Source: Stenotrophomonas beteli (GTDB lineage Bacteria > Pseudomonadota > Gammaproteobacteria > Xanthomonadales > Xanthomonadaceae). Taken from it: a stretch of DNA of 56,159 nt. Every line of letters begins with the position of its first letter. The stretch's first letter is position 1. The DNA lies in contig NZ_LLXV01000042.1 in the NCBI RefSeq assembly GCF_001431665.1, forward strand, positions 1 to 56,159, written 5' to 3'. The translations under genes were made by a program, and so were the position numbers. This document shows positions 1 through 9,766 of this stretch, piece after piece. The notes under the pieces were generated by a model that saw nothing but the letters and a program-made list of their open reading frames with translations, did not search any database and had not been told where the DNA came from.

Positions 1-78
1 GGGTGGGCAGGACCGTTGGCGCCATGGATGGCGCCATCGAGCCTCCATGGACGGGTCTACGGCGTGTCCTGCCCACCC
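1..78. repeat. Palindromic intergenic repeat
   Basis: A 13-bp inverted repeat (GGGTGGGCAGGAC at 1-13, GTCCTGCCCACCC at 66-78) encloses smaller palindromes built on TGGCGCCA and CCATGG. The element touches the window edge, so its left end may be cut. It looks like a dispersed intergenic repeat; no protein-coding potential is credible here. Confidence 0.5.
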
Positions 79-110
79 GCACCGCCCCGCCATCCTGCGG
101 ATAGCCCGCT

Positions 111-133
111 GTTGCCGTTGCCGTTGCCGTTGC
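111..133. repeat. Short tandem repeat GTTGCC
   Basis: A 6-bp unit GTTGCC occurs almost four times in a row. It lies about 40 nt beyond the stop codon of the polyphosphate kinase gene, so it is non-coding. Its length could vary between strains by slippage. Confidence 0.55.
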
Positions 134-173
134 GTTGAGCAGGTGCAGGGCCGCAGCCCCAGCCGAACAAACC

Positions 174-956
174 CTAATCCTCGATCGGGAAGTCCTCGAT
201 CGGCTTCAGCACGTCGTAGTGCTCGCGGTGCAGCTTGCCTTTCAGCTTCGGCAGCTCCGGCAACGGTGCATCCACCCGTGTATCGGGCAACCGGTCCAGC
301 AGGTTGCGCACCAGGGTCAACCGCCCAAGCCGCTGGTCGTTGAAATCCACCAGCGTCCACGGTGCCGCCTCGCGATGCGTCGCGCGCAGCATCGCCTCGC
401 GGGCTTCGGTATAGGCGCTGTACTTGCTGCGCGATTTCAGGTCCACCGGGGACAGCTTCCAGCCCTTCAGTGGGTCGAGGTGGCGCTCGGCAAAGCGCTT
501 CTCCTGCTGCTCCTGGTCCACGCACAGCCAGTACTTGAACAGCAGGATGCCGTCGTCGACCAGCAGCTGCTCGAACACCGGTGCCTGGCGCAGGAACTGC
601 TGGTACTCGGTCTCGCTGCAGTAGCCCATCACCCGCTCGACGCCGGCACGGTTGTACCAGCTGCGGTCCATCAGCACGATCTCGCCAGCGGCCGGAAGAT
701 GCGCGGCGTAGCGCTGGAAATACCACTGCGTGGCTTCGCGGTCGGTGGGCTTGGGAAGTGCCACCACCCGGCATTGGCGCGGGTTGAGATGCTGGCTGAT
801 GGCCTGGATCGCGCCGCCTTTGCCGGCTGTGTCGCGGCCCTCGAACAGGACCAGCAGGCGCTGCCCGCTGTGCTGCACCCAGCGCGCCATCGCGGTCAGT
901 TCCAGCTGCAGCGGCAGCAGCAGTTCGTCGTAGTCCTTGCGCTTGAGCTTGGCCAT
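174..956 (-). CDS. ppk2: Polyphosphate kinase 2 family protein
   Basis: Single-domain PPK2 enzyme of 260 residues. The family uses inorganic polyphosphate to phosphorylate nucleotides (ADP/GDP, in some classes AMP) in the cytoplasm. Visible motifs are the Walker A-like loop GRDTAGKGG at about residues 40-48, the Walker B-like DRSWYNRAG from about 97, and a lid region rich in Lys/Arg (KGWKLSPVDLKSRSKY). I start at ATG 956 (MAKLKRKDY); a GTG two codons upstream at 962 is possible. It stands alone, with a SMAG repeat pair separating it from ogt. The nucleotide preferred (ADP, GDP or AMP) cannot be read from the sequence. Confidence 0.9.
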   Translation of the reverse strand: MAKLKRKDYDELLLPLQLELTAMARWVQHSGQRLLVLFEGRDTAGKGGAIQAISQHLNPRQCRVVALPKPTDREATQWYFQRYAAHLPAAGEIVLMDRSWYNRAGVERVMGYCSETEYQQFLRQAPVFEQLLVDDGILLFKYWLCVDQEQQEKRFAERHLDPLKGWKLSPVDLKSRSKYSAYTEAREAMLRATHREAAPWTLVDFNDQRLGRLTLVRNLLDRLPDTRVDAPLPELPKLKGKLHREHYDVLKPIEDFPIED

Positions 957-1022
957 CGTCACACCACGCGGGGAGGAAGCCCGAGCGTAGCGCAGCGGTG
1001 GCTCAGGCGATGTCGACGCCTG

Positions 1023-1108
1023 GTAGAGTCGACTGTCAGTCGACTATCGCGCGCAGCGCGGGGTTTTAGGCTTCCTGCCGAGGGCAGTCGACTGACAGTC
1101 GACTCTAC
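1023..1108. repeat. SMAG-type REP dimer
   Basis: Two identical 23-bp arms in inverted orientation (1023-1045 and 1086-1108), each beginning with GTAG at its outer end and each itself palindromic around GTCGACTG/CAGTCGAC. A GTAG head plus palindromic stem is the description of the Stenotrophomonas SMAG family of REPs. It fills the gap between the ogt and ppk2 genes and could act as a 3' RNA stabiliser or terminator for ogt. Confidence 0.85.
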
Positions 1109-1132
1109 CCAGTCGACATCATCCAATCGACA

Positions 1133-2845
1133 TTACCCAGTCGGTACGGTTGTTCCCAGCCAGCCATGTTCGCGCGCCAGCTGTTGCAGCAGTGCCGACA
1201 GGTCGCGGGCGAACCCGGCCATGTCGAACAGGCCACTGCGTTCGCGCGCCTGCGCCAGATCGGCGCGCAGCGCGGCCAGGGCCGATGGGTCGTTGCCCAG
1301 CGCAGTGGCGGTGGCGATGAAGGCGGCATCGTCGGTGACGTTCATGTGCACCAGCCCCAGATGATGATTGAGGCTGCCGGCCACGCGCGCGGCAAAGGTA
1401 TCGCCCGGGCAGGTCAGCACCGGGCAGCCGGCCCACAGCGCATCGGAAGCGGTGGTGTGCGCGTTGTATGGATGGGTGTCAAGGAACAGATCGGCCAGTC
1501 GATAGCGGGCCAGGTACTGTGGATGCGGCAGCTTGGGCATGAACACCACGCGCCCCGGATCCAGGCCGGCGGACTGTGCCGCTGCGCGCAGCCGGGCATC
1601 GGCCTGGCCGGGGCCGGACAACAGCCACAGCACACTGCCCGGCACTGCATGCAGTACTGCGAAGGCCCGGCCCATGCTGCGCGGGTTGAGCTTGTAGCTG
1701 TTGTTGAAGCAGCAGAACACCACGCCCTGTGCGGGCAGGCCGCAGTCGGCGCGGGTCGGCGCGGGTTCCAGCACACGGGTGTTGTCCGAGGGCTGGAAGG
1801 CGCGCGGCAGCCGCAGCACGCGTTCGCTGTAATAGGGCTCCAAGGTGGATGGCAGGACGAAGGCATCGCCGACCACCGCATCCATCCACGGCGCGCCCGA
1901 CGTGCCCGGATAGGCCAGCCAGTTCAATTGCAACGGGGCCGGGCGCATCGCCAGCACCTCCGGCGTGCCGCCACCGCCCCAGCCACGCAGGTCGAACAGC
2001 AGATCGATGCCGTGTGCACGGATGCGTGCGGCCGTTTCGGCGTGTCGCAGCCCTGCCACATCGTGCAGCTGGGTCGCCCCCTGCAGTCGCTGGCGGATGC
2101 GGCTGCCGTCATCGCGGTTCAGTGCGTACAGATGCAGCTGCAACGCCGGGTCGTGACGCAGCTGCTCGAACAGGGCCACGGTCAGCAGACCGGTTGGATG
2201 CGCGCCAAAGCCATTGGAAAGGAAGCCGACCCGCAGCGGGCCGTGCTCGCGAACCTTCACTGCAGGAAGGGGGCGCACCGCCGACGCAACGACCGCGGCG
2301 CGTGCGCGCGCACAGGCCAACTGTTCGGCGGCGCTGGCGTCCTCGCTGAGGAAGGCGAACGGTTCGACCACGCCCTGGCCGGAGGCCAGCGCGCCGCGTA
2401 CCTGTGCGGCCAGGGCCTCCAGGTCCTGCCAGTCGCACAGGCGGCGCTGCCAGGCCAGGCGCTGGGCGGCGATGTAGGGCTCAGCAGGCATCAGCGTGTG
2501 CGCGCGCCGATAGGCCGCAGCCGCGCCCTCGGCATCATCGGCATCTTCCAGTGCGTGGCCCAGCCACAGCGCAATGCCGGGATGCCCCGGCGCCAGCGCC
2601 GAGGCCTGGCCAAGCAGCTTTGCCGCGTCGGCATGCGCACCGGCCATCCAGGCCACGCGGCCCAGGCGCGCCAGTGCCTCGGGGTGGTTCGGGCGCAGTT
2701 GCAATGCACGTCGTGCCGCCTGCTCGCCGGCGGCGATGTCGCCGGCCTCCAGTTCCAGGTCGGCCAGCATCACCCAGGCGACGAAGTCGCCGGGCTGGCG
2801 GGCGATCGCCTGTTGCAGGTGCTGCCGCTGCTGCCAGGCCGACAT
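1133..2845 (-). CDS. TPR-containing GT41 O-GlcNAc transferase-like protein
   Basis: A 570-residue protein with TPR-like helical repeats over about residues 15-125, then a GT41 (OGT/SPINDLY) glycosyltransferase fold. Features seen: VGFLSNGFGAHPTGLL with a His near 216, PLQLNWLAYPGTSGAPW near 305-320, CCFNNSYKLNP with a Lys near 385, and the nucleotide-sugar segment HTTASDALWAGCPVL. The length is close to that of the Xanthomonas campestris OGT homologue used in structural work (about 570 residues). The start at 2845 lies 5 nt after the prfA stop, which suggests translational coupling; I see no separate Shine-Dalgarno. The open frame runs further upstream inside prfA, but that part is prfA antiframe. 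Donor sugar and protein targets are unknown. Confidence 0.88.
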   Translation of the reverse strand: MSAWQQRQHLQQAIARQPGDFVAWVMLADLELEAGDIAAGEQAARRALQLRPNHPEALARLGRVAWMAGAHADAAKLLGQASALAPGHPGIALWLGHALEDADDAEGAAAAYRRAHTLMPAEPYIAAQRLAWQRRLCDWQDLEALAAQVRGALASGQGVVEPFAFLSEDASAAEQLACARARAAVVASAVRPLPAVKVREHGPLRVGFLSNGFGAHPTGLLTVALFEQLRHDPALQLHLYALNRDDGSRIRQRLQGATQLHDVAGLRHAETAARIRAHGIDLLFDLRGWGGGGTPEVLAMRPAPLQLNWLAYPGTSGAPWMDAVVGDAFVLPSTLEPYYSERVLRLPRAFQPSDNTRVLEPAPTRADCGLPAQGVVFCCFNNSYKLNPRSMGRAFAVLHAVPGSVLWLLSGPGQADARLRAAAQSAGLDPGRVVFMPKLPHPQYLARYRLADLFLDTHPYNAHTTASDALWAGCPVLTCPGDTFAARVAGSLNHHLGLVHMNVTDDAAFIATATALGNDPSALAALRADLAQARERSGLFDMAGFARDLSALLQQLAREHGWLGTTVPTG

Positions 2846-2850
2846 CGCGC

Positions 2851-3933
2851 TCAGCCCGCCGACAGCTGGGCCAGAGCGTCGACCTGGTGCTCGTGGCTGA
2901 GCCGTTGCAGCAGCGGGTCGAGGTCGCCGGCCAGGATGTTGGGCAGGTCGTACAGGGTCAGGCCTTCCACGCGGTGATCGGTGATGCGGCCCTGTGGGAA
3001 GTTGTAGGTGCGGATGCGCTGGCTGCGGTCGCCGCTGCCGACCTGCAGGCGCCGCGATTCGGCCTGTGCCGCGTCCTGGCGCTGGCGCTCGGCATCGAGC
3101 AGCTGCGCCTTCAGGCGCTTCATCGCCTTGTCGCGGTTGGCGTGCTGGCTGCGCTCGGTCTGGCACTCCACCACCACGCCGGTGGGCACGTGGGTGATGC
3201 GGATCGCTGATTCGGTCTTGTTGACGTGCTGGCCACCGGCGCCGGAGGAGCGGAAGGTATCCACCTTGAGGTCAGCCGGATTGATGACGATGTCATCGAC
3301 TTCGTCGGCTTCGGGAATGATCGCCACCGTGGCGGCGGAGGTGTGGATGCGGCCCTGCGATTCAGTGGCCGGCACGCGCTGCACACGGTGCGTGCCCGAT
3401 TCGAATTTCAGCCGCGAGAACGCACCGCGGCCGACCACGCGCGCCACCACTTCCTTGTAGCCGCCGTGCTCGCCGGGGTTGTCCGATTCGATCTCGACCT
3501 TCCAGCCCTGGCGCTCGGCATAGCGCGCGTACATGCGGAACAGGTCGCCGGCGAAGATCGCGGCTTCGTCGCCGCCGGTGCCGGCGCGTACTTCAAGGAA
3601 CAGGTTGCCTTCGTCGCGCGGATCGCGCGGCACCAGCAACAGGGCCAGTTCCTGTTCCAGCTCCTGCAGGCGCGCCTGGGCGGCGGCGATTTCCTCGTCG
3701 GCCAGCTCGCGCAGATCGGGGTCGGCACGCATGCCTTCGGCGGCGGCCAGGTCGGCCTTGGCACGGGCTTCATCGGCGAGCGCGGCAGCGACCGGCTCCA
3801 GTTGGGCGAATTCGCGCGAAAGATCGCGGAAACGGGTGTTGTCGGCGACCACATCGGGTTCGGCGAGCAGGCGTTCCAGTTCTTCGCGGCGCTCGGCCAG
3901 CGCTTCCAGCTTACGGCGCAGGGTCGGCGTCAT
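2851..3933 (-). CDS. prfA: Peptide chain release factor 1
   Basis: RF1, 360 residues, the family's usual length. It recognises UAA and UAG in the ribosomal A site and triggers hydrolysis of peptidyl-tRNA. The stop-codon reading motif PAT is present in [14 protein letters not shown], and the catalytic loop GGQ is in [14 protein letters not shown]; together they distinguish it from RF2 (SPF). The start overlaps the 3' end of hemA by 23 nt, and the stop is 5 nt from the next gene, so the three genes are probably one transcript. Confidence 0.97.
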   Translation of the reverse strand: MTPTLRRKLEALAERREELERLLAEPDVVADNTRFRDLSREFAQLEPVAAALADEARAKADLAAAEGMRADPDLRELADEEIAAAQARLQELEQELALLLVPRDPRDEGNLFLEVRAGTGGDEAAIFAGDLFRMYARYAERQGWKVEIESDNPGEHGGYKEVVARVVGRGAFSRLKFESGTHRVQRVPATESQGRIHTSAATVAIIPEADEVDDIVINPADLKVDTFRSSGAGGQHVNKTESAIRITHVPTGVVVECQTERSQHANRDKAMKRLKAQLLDAERQRQDAAQAESRRLQVGSGDRSQRIRTYNFPQGRITDHRVEGLTLYDLPNILAGDLDPLLQRLSHEHQVDALAQLSAG

Positions 3934-5194
3934 CGGGTCTCACGGGGGAATGGTGGTAACCCGGCGTGGCCGGGAACAGGCGCTGCGCGGCGCGCGTCAG
4001 GTCGGCATCGCCGCTCAATGCGGCCGCGCGCAACGCAGCGGTGGGCGGGTGCAGCAGGCGGTTGGTCAGGCCGTGGGCCAGCAGTTCCAGCACTTCATCG
4101 GCCGGCTTGCCATTGGCCAGCTGCTGGCGCGCGCGCTCCAGCAGCTCGGCGCGGGTGGCCTCGCCGAACGCGCGCAGCTGCCGCAGCGGGGCCTGGTGGG
4201 CGCTGGCCTGCTGGGTCTCGATGAAGCGCGACACCTGCAGGTCGATGATCGCCTCGGCTTCGGCGGCGGCCTCGCGACGGCCACGGCGGTTGTCTTCCAC
4301 CGCGCGCTCGAGATCGTCGACGGTGTAGAGGAAGGCGTCGTTGAGTGTGCCGACCTCGGCTTCGATGTCGCGCGGCACGGCCAGGTCGAACAGCAGCATC
4401 GGCTTGTGCCGGCGCGCGCGCAGCGCCTTGGCGACCATCTCGCGGTGGATCACCGGTTCGCGCGCGGCGGTGGCCGAGAACACCACGTCGGCCTCGGCCA
4501 GGTGGCGGTCCAGCTCGGTCAGCGGCAGCGCCACGCCACCGTGGCGGGTCGCCAGCTCCTGGGCGTGGGCGAGGGTGCGGTTGGCGATCAGCAGCCGGCG
4601 CACCTTGCCTTCACTCAGGTGGCGCGCGGCCAGTTCAATGGTCTCGCCGGCACCGACCAGCAGTACCGTGGAATCATCCAGGCGCGCGAATGCATTCTGC
4701 GCCAGGCGCACCGCCGCCGAGGCCACCGATACCGGGTTGGCCCCCACCTGGGTGTCGGTGCGGGCGCGCTTGGCCACCGAGAAGGTCTGCTGGAACAGCC
4801 GGTCCAGGCGCTGGCCCAGCAGGCCGTGGTCGCGCGCGGTGGACCAGGCATCCTTCACCTGGCCCAGGATCTGCGGCTCGCCCAGCACCATCGAGTCCAG
4901 CCCGGTGGCGACGCGGAACAGGTGGCGCACGGCCTCGGCATCGGCGTGCTGGTACAGGTAGCCCTGCAGGTCGCCGGCCTGGCTGTGCAGCCACTGGTCC
5001 AGCGCCTGTGCCGAATCGGCCACGGCGTACAGTTCGGTGCGGTTGCAGGTGGACAGCAGGACTGCCTCGGCAATCTGCGGGGTGTCGCGCAGCGAACCCA
5101 GCGCGCGCGGCAGCGCCTCACCGGCGAAGGCCGCGCGCTCGCGCAGCTCCACCGGTGCGGTCTGGTGATTCAGTCCGAGCACCCACAGGGTCAT
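3911..5194 (-). CDS. hemA: Glutamyl-tRNA reductase
   Basis: First committed enzyme of C5 haem/tetrapyrrole synthesis: it reduces Glu-tRNA(Glu) to glutamate-1-semialdehyde with NADPH. At 427 residues it has normal length. Seen: N-terminal [14 protein letters not shown], catalytic Cys at about residue 50 in [12 protein letters not shown], the [15 protein letters not shown] segment, the Rossmann [13 protein letters not shown] and a helical C-terminal dimerisation domain. hemA-prfA linkage is common in gammaproteobacteria. It is divergent from the TPR gene with only 54 nt between starts, so both promoters must lie in or near that gap. Confidence 0.97.
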   Translation of the reverse strand: MTLWVLGLNHQTAPVELRERAAFAGEALPRALGSLRDTPQIAEAVLLSTCNRTELYAVADSAQALDQWLHSQAGDLQGYLYQHADAEAVRHLFRVATGLDSMVLGEPQILGQVKDAWSTARDHGLLGQRLDRLFQQTFSVAKRARTDTQVGANPVSVASAAVRLAQNAFARLDDSTVLLVGAGETIELAARHLSEGKVRRLLIANRTLAHAQELATRHGGVALPLTELDRHLAEADVVFSATAAREPVIHREMVAKALRARRHKPMLLFDLAVPRDIEAEVGTLNDAFLYTVDDLERAVEDNRRGRREAAAEAEAIIDLQVSRFIETQQASAHQAPLRQLRAFGEATRAELLERARQQLANGKPADEVLELLAHGLTNRLLHPPTAALRAAALSGDADLTRAAQRLFPATPGYHHSPVRPDDADPAP

Positions 5195-5248
5195 TGTTCA
5201 GTTGCTTGCGATAAGCTGCTGGCCATTGGACGACATTTTAAGGCCCCG

Positions 5249-6943
5249 ATGCCGACGATGCCCGCATTGATTCGCATCCCCAGTGTTCTGCTGCTGTCCC
5301 TGGCCTGCGGCCAGGCCCTGGCGGCAGTGCCGGCCAAGGCCCCGGTGCGGGTCCCGGCCACTGAGGAACTGGCGCTGGAACCGGTGATGGCCGGTGAGTT
5401 CGCGCTGCAGGCCGGCAAGTTGGCCGAGGCCGCGCGCTGGTACCTGCAGGCGGCCGAGCAGACCGACGGCGATGCCGGCCTGGCCGAGCGTGCCACCCGT
5501 ATTTCCATGCTGGCCAACGATGATGCCAGCGCCGCAAAGGGCCTGGCCCTGTGGCAACAACGCGCGCCGCGCTCGTTGACACTGCGCAGTGCCGCCGGTG
5601 CGCTGGCCATGCGCCAGGGCGACGTGAAGGCGGCCCGCGCCGAGCTGCAGGCACTGCTGGCTGACCCTGATGAACGTGGCTGGAAGTTCGCCCTGGCCGC
5701 GCTGATCGGTGGTGGCCGCGATCCAGCGGTGCCGGCACAGGTGCTCGGCGAGCTGGTCGACGCCAACGCCATTCCGCCGAAAATCGAGGCCTGGCAGGAG
5801 TTCGGCCGCCTCGCCCTGCGCATGGACAAGCCCGAACTGGCGCGGCGCATGATCGATGAAGTGGTCAAGCGCTTCCCCGAAGAGCCGCGCGTGGCCCTGC
5901 TGCGTGCCAGCCAGCTGCAGCAGGCCGGCGAGACCGGCAAGGCACTGGCGCTGCTGCACGACGTCGAGCCGAAGACCCGCCAGGACCCGGAACTGCGCAA
6001 CGCGGTGGCCATCGCCTACGACAGCCTCGGCCAGCCCTCCGCGGCCGAGCGCGTGCTGGCGTTCGGCCCGCAGGACGTGCAGACCTGGGGCATGCGCGCC
6101 TCGCTGCTGGCCAAGCAGGGTGACAAGGCCGCGCTGTCCAACCTGTACAACGAGCTGTCGCGGCAGGCGGCCAAGCCGGACCCGGCGCAGCGCCTGCTGC
6201 TGGGCAAGATCGCCGAGTATCTCAAGCGCTATCCCGAGGCGGTGCAGTGGTACCACAGCGTGCCGGGTGGTGATGAGCTGAGCGAGGCGCGCCTGCGCGC
6301 AGCCAACGCCCAGGCCCTGGCCGGGCGCCTGCCGCTGGCGCTGGATGAAGTGCACGCGATCCAGTCCGATGCGGTCGTCGATGACGATGTGCGCCGCGAC
6401 GCCTACCTGCTGGAGGCCGAACTGCGCCAACGCGCCGACGACAGCGCCGGTGAGCTGGATGCGCTGGCCCGCGGCCTGGCGGCGTTCCCCGATGACAACG
6501 GCCTGCTGTATGCGCGCGCGCTCACCTGGGAGCGCCGCGATGACATCCCGCGTGCCGAGGCCGACCTGCGCAAGATCCTGGTGACCGACCCGGAGAACGT
6601 GCCGACGCTGAACGCACTCGGCTACACCCTGGCCGACCGCACCGGGCGCCTGCAGGAGGCACTGGAGCTGATTGACCGTGCGCGCGTGGCCGAGCCGGAC
6701 AATGCGGCCATCGTCGACAGCTATGGCTGGGTGCTGTACCGCCTGGGCCGCAAGGAGGAAGCACTGGTGCAGCTGCGCCGCGCCTGGACCCTGGCCAAGG
6801 ACCCGGAGATCGCCGCCCATGTCGGTGAAGTGCTGTGGGTGCTGGGCAAGCACGACGAGGCCCGCCACTTCTTTGAAGAAGCGGCCAAGCTTGATCCCGA
6901 GAACCGCGCGCTGCTGCGCGCCCGCGAGAAGTTCAATCCATGA
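5249..6943 (+). CDS. Exported tetratricopeptide repeat protein
   Basis: A 564-residue protein with an N-terminal signal peptide (hydrophobic core [19 protein letters not shown], probable cut after ALA) and many TPR-like helix pairs, clearest in the last third ([39 protein letters not shown]). TPR arrays bind other proteins, so a periplasmic scaffold or lipoprotein/outer-membrane assembly role is plausible but not shown. The stop overlaps the lolB start (ATGA), tying it to outer-membrane lipoprotein insertion. Start at 5249 (MPTMPALIR) or 5258 (MPALIR) cannot be separated; the longer frame upstream is antisense hemA. Confidence 0.85.
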   Translation: MPTMPALIRIPSVLLLSLACGQALAAVPAKAPVRVPATEELALEPVMAGEFALQAGKLAEAARWYLQAAEQTDGDAGLAERATRISMLANDDASAAKGLALWQQRAPRSLTLRSAAGALAMRQGDVKAARAELQALLADPDERGWKFALAALIGGGRDPAVPAQVLGELVDANAIPPKIEAWQEFGRLALRMDKPELARRMIDEVVKRFPEEPRVALLRASQLQQAGETGKALALLHDVEPKTRQDPELRNAVAIAYDSLGQPSAAERVLAFGPQDVQTWGMRASLLAKQGDKAALSNLYNELSRQAAKPDPAQRLLLGKIAEYLKRYPEAVQWYHSVPGGDELSEARLRAANAQALAGRLPLALDEVHAIQSDAVVDDDVRRDAYLLEAELRQRADDSAGELDALARGLAAFPDDNGLLYARALTWERRDDIPRAEADLRKILVTDPENVPTLNALGYTLADRTGRLQEALELIDRARVAEPDNAAIVDSYGWVLYRLGRKEEALVQLRRAWTLAKDPEIAAHVGEVLWVLGKHDEARHFFEEAAKLDPENRALLRAREKFNP

Positions 6944-7602
6944 GTGTTTCCCTGATCCGGCCGTTGTTGTTGGCGGCCGCGACCCTGGCGGTTTCTGCCT
7001 GCACCAGCGTGGGTACCCAGAAGACGGCGCCGCCGGCCGTGGTCGAAACGGTTTCGGCCGAGGCGGCGCAGGCCGAAGCGACGCGCGTGGCTACACTGCA
7101 GGCACAGCCGGACTGGGCCTTCCAGGGCCGGGTCGCGGTCAGCAAGGGCAAGGACGGCGGCAGCGGTCGCATCGACTGGAAGCAGGAAGGGCGCCGTTAC
7201 GTGGTCGAGCTGAGCGCGCCGGTGACCCGGCAGAGCTGGAAGCTGAGTGGCGATGCCCATTCCGGAGGGGGGCGCCTGGAAGGGCTGTCCGGCGGTCCGC
7301 GCGAGGGCGAGGATGCCCAGCAGCTGCTGCTGGAAGCGACCGGCTGGGACATCCCGGTCAACCAGCTGCCCGAGTGGATCCGCGGCCTGGTGGCGGCTGG
7401 CGCCGGCGATGACGCGCAGGCGATCGAACGCGACGGCGAGGGCCGGCCGCGTCGCATGCAGCAGATGGGCTGGCAGGTGCAGTACCTGGACTGGTATCCG
7501 GCCGAGGCCGGGCGCCCGGCAGTGCCGCGCCGGATCGAGGCCAGCCGGGGCGATGCCAAGGTGCGCCTGCTGGTGGACCAGTGGGCGCAGGGCGCCCCAT
7601 GA
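6940..7602 (+). CDS. lolB: Outer-membrane lipoprotein insertion receptor LolB
   Basis: LolB accepts lipoproteins from periplasmic LolA and inserts them into the inner leaflet of the outer membrane. The 220-residue product has a lipoprotein signal with lipobox LAVSAC, lipidated at Cys21. The conserved body includes [23 protein letters not shown] and a LolB-like beta fold ending [13 protein letters not shown]. It overlaps the upstream TPR gene and downstream ispE by ATGA in each case. The TPR-lolB-ispE-prs order resembles the lolB (hemM)-ispE-prs order of other gammaproteobacteria. Confidence 0.93.
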   Translation: MSVSLIRPLLLAAATLAVSACTSVGTQKTAPPAVVETVSAEAAQAEATRVATLQAQPDWAFQGRVAVSKGKDGGSGRIDWKQEGRRYVVELSAPVTRQSWKLSGDAHSGGGRLEGLSGGPREGEDAQQLLLEATGWDIPVNQLPEWIRGLVAAGAGDDAQAIERDGEGRPRRMQQMGWQVQYLDWYPAEAGRPAVPRRIEASRGDAKVRLLVDQWAQGAP

Positions 7603-8468
7603 GTGGCGTAGCCGACGACGCGGGCTGGTCCTGGTGGCCGGCCCCGGCCAAGCTGAACCTGTTCCTGCATATCACCGGCCGCCGCGCCGATGGTTACCAC
7701 GAGTTGCAGACCGTGTTCCGCCTGCTCGACTGGGGTGACCGCATCGGCCTGCGCCTGCGTGAAGATGGCCAGGTGCGCCGGCAGGGCGAGGGGCTGGCCG
7801 GCGTGGCCGAGGCCGATGACCTGGCAGTGCGTGCCGCGCGGCTGCTGAAAGAAGTGGCAAATGTCGCGCAAGGTGCCGACATCATCGTCGAAAAGCATGT
7901 TTCTGCCGGTGGCGGCTTTGGGGGCGGCTCCTCGGATGCGGCCACCGTGCTGGTGGCGCTGAACCGGCTCTGGCGGGCCGGCCTGGACGAAGATGCGCTG
8001 GCTGCGCTGGGCCTGCGCCTGGGCGCGGACGTGCCGGTGTTCGTGCGTGGCCGCAACGCCTGGGCCGAAGGCGTGGGCGAGCGCCTGCGTCCGATCACGC
8101 TCGCTCCGGCCTGGTATGTGGTGGTCGAGCCCGGCGTTCATGTTCCCACCCCGGCCCTGTTCGCAGACCCGGATTTGACGCGCGACAGCCCAGTGGCGAA
8201 AATAGAGGACTTCGCTTCCGGGACCCTGGTCGGGAACGCGTTCGAACCGGTGCTGCGCCGCCGTGAGCCTGCCGTCGAGGCCGCGCTCGCAGCGTTGAGC
8301 GGCATAGGATCGGCGCGGCTGACCGGTTCGGGAAGTGGTTGTTTCGTCGAGTTCGCATCGCAGTCTGCTGCAGAGCAGGGACGGTCGAAGTTGCCGAAGG
8401 AGTTGCGGGCAAGGGTGGCAGCGGGCGTTGCGCGTTCGCCACTGCTGGATGCACTCGAGCAACACTGA
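7599..8468 (+). CDS. ispE: 4-diphosphocytidyl-2-C-methyl-D-erythritol kinase
   Basis: GHMP-family kinase, 289 residues, fourth step of the MEP isoprenoid pathway: ATP-dependent phosphorylation of CDP-methylerythritol. Motifs: [23 protein letters not shown] near the N-terminus (substrate Lys/Asn), the glycine-rich ATP loop [14 protein letters not shown], and the C-terminal [17 protein letters not shown] start at ATG 7599 because it overlaps the lolB stop as ATGA; an in-frame start at 7581 would lie inside lolB. The tRNA-Gln gene begins 11 nt after the stop. Confidence 0.96.
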   Translation: MSGVADDAGWSWWPAPAKLNLFLHITGRRADGYHELQTVFRLLDWGDRIGLRLREDGQVRRQGEGLAGVAEADDLAVRAARLLKEVANVAQGADIIVEKHVSAGGGFGGGSSDAATVLVALNRLWRAGLDEDALAALGLRLGADVPVFVRGRNAWAEGVGERLRPITLAPAWYVVVEPGVHVPTPALFADPDLTRDSPVAKIEDFASGTLVGNAFEPVLRRREPAVEAALAALSGIGSARLTGSGSGCFVEFASQSAAEQGRSKLPKELRARVAAGVARSPLLDALEQH

Positions 8469-8479
8469 TTTATCAATGC

Positions 8480-8556
8480 AGGGGCGTCGCCAAGAGGCCC
8501 AAGGCACCAGGTTTTGATCCTGGCATTCGTAGGTTCGAATCCTACCGCCCCTGCCA
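8480..8556 (+). tRNA. tRNA-Gln (TTG anticodon)
   Basis: Complete cloverleaf of 77 nt. The acceptor stem AGGGGCG pairs with CGCCCCT, discriminator G, encoded CCA at 8554-8556. Anticodon stem CCAGG/CCTGG holds loop TTTTGAT, giving anticodon TTG; the T-arm contains GGTTCGAATCC. It lies between ispE and prs, as in Pseudomonas, and must be cut from a longer transcript or have its own promoter. Confidence 0.96.
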
Positions 8557-8696
8557 ATAGCGGCTGTGTCCGCGCCTTCCAGCGCATCGCCCGCGCGGGA
8601 CGTGGAAACAACCGCGGTGTTGTCAGCAGCAAGGGTCCATCGGGGTCCTTGCCGACTCCGGATCCCCGCCACTCGTCCCCGCCCGAGACAATCATG

Positions 8697-9656
8697 ATGC
8701 AAGAGTCCCCGAACCTGCTGGTCTTTTCCGGCAACGCCAACAAACGTCTGGCGCAGAACATCTGCAAGGAACTGGGGGTTCGCCCGGGCAAGGCGCTGGT
8801 CTCGCATTTCTCCGATGGCGAAGTGCAGGTGGAGATCGAAGAAAACGTCCGCAAGCAGGACGTGTTCGTGATCCAGCCGACCTGCGCGCCGAGCGCGGAA
8901 AACCTGATGGAACTGCTGGTGCTGATCGACGCGCTCAAGCGCGCATCGGTGGCCAGCGTGACCGCCGTGGTGCCGTACTTCGGCTACTCGCGCCAGGATC
9001 GCCGCATGCGTTCCTCGCGCGTGCCGATCACCGCCAAGCTGGCGGCGAAGATGTTCAGCACCGCTGGCGCTGACCGCGTGCTGACCGTCGACCTGCACGC
9101 CGACCAGATCCAGGGCTTCTTCGATATTCCGGTCGACAACGTGTATGCGTCCCCGCTGCTGCTGGCCGACATCTGGCGCGCCTACGGCACCGAGAACCTG
9201 ATCGTCGTCTCGCCGGACGTGGGCGGCGTGGTCCGCGCCCGTGCAGTGGCCAAGCGCCTGGATGACGCCGACCTGGCGATCATCGACAAGCGCCGCCCGC
9301 GCGCCAACGTCTCCACCGTGATGAACATCATCGGTGACGTCGAAGGCAAGACCTGCGTGATGGTCGATGACATCGTCGACACCGCCGGCACCCTGTGCGC
9401 CGCTGCCGCTGCCCTGAAGGCGCGCGGTGCGCTCAAGGTCGCCGCCTACTGCACCCACGCGGTGCTGTCGGGCCCGGCGGTGGACAACATCACCAATTCC
9501 CAGCTCGACGAGCTGGTGGTGACCGACACCATCCCGCTGAAGGACGCGGCGCGGGTGTGCAGCAAGATCCGCCAGCTGAGCGTGGCGGAAATGCTGGCCG
9601 AAACGATGCGCCGCATCGCCTTCGGCGAGTCGGTCAGCTCGCTGTACGTCGACTGA
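8697..9656 (+). CDS. prs: Ribose-phosphate pyrophosphokinase
   Basis: PRPP synthetase, 319 residues, the standard length for class I. It makes 5-phosphoribosyl-1-pyrophosphate from ribose-5-phosphate and ATP for nucleotide, His and Trp synthesis. Seen: N-terminal [14 protein letters not shown], flexible-loop [10 protein letters not shown], metal site [11 protein letters not shown], and the PRPP-binding loop [12 protein letters not shown]. Two adjacent ATGs (8694, 8697) could start it; I use the second, which matches the usual family length. A 140-nt leader separates it from tRNA-Gln. Confidence 0.96.
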   Translation: MQESPNLLVFSGNANKRLAQNICKELGVRPGKALVSHFSDGEVQVEIEENVRKQDVFVIQPTCAPSAENLMELLVLIDALKRASVASVTAVVPYFGYSRQDRRMRSSRVPITAKLAAKMFSTAGADRVLTVDLHADQIQGFFDIPVDNVYASPLLLADIWRAYGTENLIVVSPDVGGVVRARAVAKRLDDADLAIIDKRRPRANVSTVMNIIGDVEGKTCVMVDDIVDTAGTLCAAAAALKARGALKVAAYCTHAVLSGPAVDNITNSQLDELVVTDTIPLKDAARVCSKIRQLSVAEMLAETMRRIAFGESVSSLYVD

Positions 9657-9663
9657 GTTTTTC

Positions 9664-9687
9664 GCCCCTGCCGGCAACGGTGGGGGC
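9664..9687 (+). promoter_or_regulatory. Intercistronic hairpin after prs
   Basis: GCCCCTGCCG and CGGTGGGGGC form a 10-bp stem (two G-U pairs) with a GCAA tetraloop, starting 7 nt past the prs stop. No T-run follows, so it is more likely an RNA-stabilising or partial attenuating hairpin than a full terminator before rplY. Confidence 0.45.
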
Positions 9688-9766
9688 ATACCCCGGGTGC
9701 TTCTGGTCGCGGAAGCATCTTCAACCGCCACGCCGCAGGGCGCGGCAACAACCTGAGTAGTCGAAA

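Noticed and set aside
135..1364. Plus-strand frame of 409 codons
   Set aside because: Antisense to the PPK2 gene and the SMAG dimer; codon pattern mirrors the real gene.
8138..8938. Minus-strand frame containing [16 protein letters not shown]
   Set aside because: The recognisable peptide is the antisense of tRNA-Gln; the rest is antisense ispE and prs.
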